Positions 7,836 through 9,718 of a stretch of 9,718 nucleotides of DNA are shown here, piece after piece. The DNA lies in the NCBI GenBank assembly GCA_012270695.1, contig JAAXHV010000288.1:1-9718 (forward strand). The letters run 5' to 3'. The notes below the pieces were generated by a model. That model saw nothing but the letters and a program-made list of their open reading frames with translations. It had not been told where the DNA came from and ran no database searches. This DNA comes from Gammaproteobacteria bacterium (GTDB taxonomy: Bacteria > Pseudomonadota > Gammaproteobacteria > Eutrophobiales > Eutrophobiaceae). Numbering within the stretch: position 1 is the stretch's first letter; each line of letters opens with the position of its first letter. The position numbers and the translations under genes are program-made.

Positions 7836-7918
7836 TACAATAATCAGGCAGTCAGGATTACCGAAAAAGCTATTTTACTGAAATGCGCCATACCCTCCGC
7901 CCGAGTGGCTGAAACAAT

Positions 7919-8740
7919 ATGAACAGACGCGTTTATTTCCCTGACGGAATGTCTGTCCCCGCGTTGGGACAGGGCACCTGGTGTATGGGCCAGAATCCTC
8001 TGAAACGTAATTCCGAAGCGGATGCCATACGTCTGGGGCTGGACTTGGGCATGAAGCTGATCGATACCGCAGAAATGTACCATGACGCGGAGGTCGTGGT
8101 AGGTAAAGCGGTGAAAGGCCGCCGTGAAGATGCTTATATAGTGAGCAAAGTGTTGCCCGGCAACGCGTCTCGCAAGGGCACGATCAAAGCCTGCGAGAAA
8201 AGCCTGAAACGAATGGGAGTTGAGTGCATGGACCTGTACCTGCTGCACTGGCCTGGCAGTTATCCTGTACGGGAGACCCTGGACGCTTTTGTAAGACTCC
8301 GGGAACAGGGAAAAATTGCGGCTTTTGGAGTGAGCAATTTCGATGTCTCAGAGATGGAGGAAGCCTGGGGATGTCCAGGCGGGACGGCGATTGCAACCAA
8401 CCAGGTGTTGTACAACCTGGAGTGCCGCGAAGTTGAATGGGAGCTACGTGCCTGGTGCCAACAGCGCAAGGTGCCGCTGATGGCGTATTCTCCGTTGAAC
8501 CGGGGGAGGCTGGCGGTCACGGCCCTGCGCGGCGTGGCGCAAAGGCACGATGCGAGCCCCCACCAGGTGGCGCTGGCCTGGTTGCTCCACCAGGACAACG
8601 TGATAGTCATACCCAAAAGCGCCAGAACCGAGCACATCGAGGAAAATTATGCCGCTGCCGGAATTTCTTTAACAAACGCAGACCTTGAAGAGATCGACCG
8701 GGCTTTCCTCCCTCCCAAAGGCGCATCGTCCCTGTTTTAA
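7919..8740 (+). CDS. Aldo/keto reductase, YeaE-like
   Basis: A complete 273-residue NADPH-dependent aldo/keto reductase, a cytoplasmic TIM-barrel enzyme reducing aldehydes or ketones. The catalytic tetrad is visible: D49 and Y54 in LIDTAEMY, K77 in IVSKVLP and H110 in LYLLHWPG. Cofactor-binding segments are FGVSNF (136-141), TNQVLYN, MAYSPLN (188-194) and VIPKSARTEHIEEN (230-243). It closely resembles E. coli YeaE, known as a methylglyoxal reductase, including the GQGTW-MG opening and the PPKG ending, so aldehyde detoxification is likely. Substrate choice is inference. It is transcribed away from the DUF4390-ntrYX unit across a gap of about 180 bases, has only a weak Shine-Dalgarno, and shows no terminator hairpin after its stop. 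Confidence 0.94.
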   Translation: MNRRVYFPDGMSVPALGQGTWCMGQNPLKRNSEADAIRLGLDLGMKLIDTAEMYHDAEVVVGKAVKGRREDAYIVSKVLPGNASRKGTIKACEKSLKRMGVECMDLYLLHWPGSYPVRETLDAFVRLREQGKIAAFGVSNFDVSEMEEAWGCPGGTAIATNQVLYNLECREVEWELRAWCQQRKVPLMAYSPLNRGRLAVTALRGVAQRHDASPHQVALAWLLHQDNVIVIPKSARTEHIEENYAAAGISLTNADLEEIDRAFLPPKGASSLF

Positions 8741-8759
8741 ATCCCCCAAATTCATCCCT

Positions 8760-8807
8760 GGTTTTCCACGTTCAGTTCAGCTTTGAGCAAACCGACCAGG
8801 TTTGCTT
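8760..8807. pseudogene. Direct repeat B: fragment of the DUF4390 gene
   Basis: This copies 7271-7318 with 46 of 48 bases identical. On the minus strand it still reads LVGLLKAELNVEN in the original frame, with a leucine codon changed silently (TTG to CTG). It is then followed by Q-G-stop, and there is an in-frame TAA three codons before the segment. It is therefore a dead fragment of about 15 codons, not a gene. Because it lies 20 bases beyond the reductase stop, it may form part of that transcript's 3' end. Confidence 0.85.
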
Positions 8808-8864
8808 ATGGTCGATGTGGCTGAGAAATAGTCGAACCATTGATGGCCAGCAGTTTCTGTTTTC

Positions 8865-8893
8865 TTGGAATCCCAAGTGGAATTTGTTACACT
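8865..8893 (+). promoter_or_regulatory. Candidate extended -10 promoter for the acyl-CoA synthetase gene
   Basis: TTGGAA (8865-8870), a 17-base spacer and TACACT (8888-8893), preceded by the extended -10 motif TG one base before it (8885-8886). Each hexamer matches consensus at 4 of 6 positions. Transcription would begin near 8900, giving a leader of about 130 bases before the ATG at 9033. Confidence 0.4.
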
Positions 8894-8904
8894 GGGAAGG
8901 GCGT

Positions 8905-8926
8905 ATAACGTTCATTAGCACGTTAT
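8905..8926. promoter_or_regulatory. Inverted repeat, possible operator
   Basis: ATAACGT (8905-8911) and ACGTTAT (8920-8926) form a perfect 7-base inverted repeat around an 8-base centre, directly after the predicted start point. A further ATAAC half-site lies at 8936-8940, and CGTTCAT is repeated at 8909-8915 and 8928-8934. Size and place fit a dimeric repressor site; the repressor is unknown. An RNA hairpin is also possible. Confidence 0.3.
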
Positions 8927-8939
8927 CCGTTCATAATAA

Positions 8940-8965
8940 CCCGGATATCTCACCAGTTCGCTTGT
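8940..8965. repeat. Dispersed repeat, copy 2, in the acyl-CoA synthetase leader
   Basis: Matches 2216-2241 at 24 of 26 bases in the same orientation, ending CACCAGTTCGCTTGT. Loose similarity continues to the right (GGTCATCGGA here, CATGGA in copy 1) if small gaps are allowed. Both copies lie in non-coding sequence upstream of, or between, genes. Confidence 0.55.
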
Positions 8966-9032
8966 GGTCATCGGATAGTTATATGCTTTCAATACGTTCG
9001 CCGATTAATCCGCAGGTGGCCTGTAAACTGTC

Positions 9033-9718
9033 ATGAAAATCAACCCGGCAGAGTTTCAGGATAAACGCATCAGTGATTATCTTTACTGGTATGCTGAAAA
9101 GACGCCCGGCAAGGAAGCCGTCGGTCTCGGGAAAGACATGCAAACTTATGCGGACCTGCTTGGGCGCGTGGAGGATTGTGCCAGGGGATTGATAGCCCTG
9201 GGTATCAAAAAGGGAGACCGGGTGGCAACACTCTCTCCGCCGCACCCCGATTACGTCGTCATTTTTCTGGCAACAACGGCAATCGGCGGGATTTGGCTGG
9301 GACTTAACCCGCGCTATACCCGCGCTGAATTAGAGCACGTGATTTCCGATGCAGAACCTTCCGTCATCTTCACTAGGTCGCGGATTGATAAACGCCGATT
9401 CTGTGAAGAATTGGATTATATCCGCGACAAGGTCCGGAGTGTCAAACGCGTTATCGTGCTTGGCAATGATTTTGTGCGCCCTCCTGACTGTTCTTACAAC
9501 GATTTTCTTCACTACGGCGACAATGTCGGTGATGCCGCCCTTGCCGATGCACGAACTGCTGTCGCCAGCAGGGATGCGGCTGTCCTCGTTTATACGTCTG
9601 GAACGACGGGTAAGCCGAAAGGAGCCGTGTTGCACCATTACGGCGCCATTCGTCATGCGTATGTACAAATGTCGCTTCGCTCATCCGGCGACGTGAGACA
9701 GGTTAACGCTTATCCCAT
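9033..9718 (+). CDS. Acyl-CoA synthetase, AMP-binding family (N-terminal part)
   Basis: The first 228 residues of an adenylate-forming enzyme; the remainder lies beyond the right edge. The signature phosphate-binding loop YTSGTTGKPKG is at 187-197. Upstream, residues 63-110 have the family pattern RVATLSPPHPDYVVIFLA, then WLGLNPRYTRAELEHVISDA. Members activate a carboxylic acid, often a fatty acid, with ATP and join it to coenzyme A. The substrate cannot be set, because the acyl pocket and C-terminal domain are not visible. The start at ATG 9033-9035 gives the usual short lead before the ISDYLYWYAEKTPGKEAV segment; the Shine-Dalgarno is weak. An extended -10 promoter and an inverted repeat lie upstream, suggesting independent control from the reductase gene. 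Confidence 0.9.
   Translation, partial: MKINPAEFQDKRISDYLYWYAEKTPGKEAVGLGKDMQTYADLLGRVEDCARGLIALGIKKGDRVATLSPPHPDYVVIFLATTAIGGIWLGLNPRYTRAELEHVISDAEPSVIFTRSRIDKRRFCEELDYIRDKVRSVKRVIVLGNDFVRPPDCSYNDFLHYGDNVGDAALADARTAVASRDAAVLVYTSGTTGKPKGAVLHHYGAIRHAYVQMSLRSSGDVRQVNAYP

Larger units (their letters stand above)
8741..9032. other. Gene-free stretch between the reductase and acyl-CoA synthetase genes
   Basis: These 292 bases hold no convincing gene. From left to right they contain the DUF4390-derived fragment (8760-8807), an extended -10 promoter (8865-8893), an inverted repeat (8905-8926) and copy 2 of the dispersed repeat (8940-8965). No terminator hairpin was found after the reductase stop. 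Confidence 0.6.

Noticed and set aside
7898..7913. CGCCCGAGTGGCTGAA, which resembles the D-arm of tRNA-Ser
   Set aside because: No acceptor stem, anticodon arm or T-arm accompanies it, and the match is short; could be a tRNA-derived attachment remnant but chance is more likely.
7844..8248. Minus-strand open frame of 134 codons opposite the aldo/keto reductase
   Set aside because: Shadow of a clear enzyme gene on the other strand and not related to rsmB.
8864..8877. CTTGG-AATC-CCAAG small inverted repeat as a terminator for the reductase
   Set aside because: A 5-base stem with no following T run on the plus strand; it also overlaps the better-supported promoter.
8815..9036. Plus-strand open frame of 73 codons overlapping the acyl-CoA synthetase start as ATGA
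   Set aside because: It covers the promoter, inverted repeat and dispersed repeat, has no ribosome site or recognisable domain; the overlap is probably chance.

Overview
The window looks like part of a gammaproteobacterial chromosome, probably environmental. The main evidence is the gene order DUF4390 - ntrY - ntrX - trkA - trkH, a familiar gammaproteobacterial arrangement, together with moderately GC-rich coding sequence and enterobacterial-type TrkA and TrkH proteins. The species cannot be named from the sequence.

Positions 1-7742 (minus strand) hold one tightly packed transcription unit, read right to left: an exported DUF4390 protein, the membrane histidine kinase NtrY, the response regulator NtrX, the potassium-uptake regulator TrkA, the potassium channel subunit TrkH, a small SAM-dependent methyltransferase, and the start of a TPR protein that runs off the left edge. 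Most junctions are 4-base (GTGA or ATGA) or 1-base (TAATG) overlaps, which implies translational coupling. The exception is the 49-base trkA-trkH gap, which carries a dispersed repeat. The unit joins a two-component sensor of the NtrYX type to Trk potassium uptake. NtrX has an intact receiver and DNA-binding domain, but its AAA+ domain has lost most of the residues needed for ATP hydrolysis and sigma54 contact.

Positions 7743-7918 form a divergent intergenic region. A TATAAT box faces the DUF4390-ntrYX unit and lies between two copies of CTCATGATC. On the plus strand follows a complete YeaE-like aldo/keto reductase (7919-8740).

Positions 8741-9032 contain no convincing gene but have several signals: a 48-base near-identical copy of an internal piece of the DUF4390 gene, an extended -10 promoter, an inverted repeat just after its predicted start point, and a second copy of the trkA-trkH gap repeat. 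From 9033 to the right edge runs the N-terminal part of an acyl-CoA synthetase of the AMP-binding superfamily.

No CRISPR array, complete insertion sequence, rRNA, tRNA or obvious new multi-gene system was seen. The most unusual items are the NtrX active-site losses, the duplicated DUF4390 fragment and the repeat shared by two intergenic regions.
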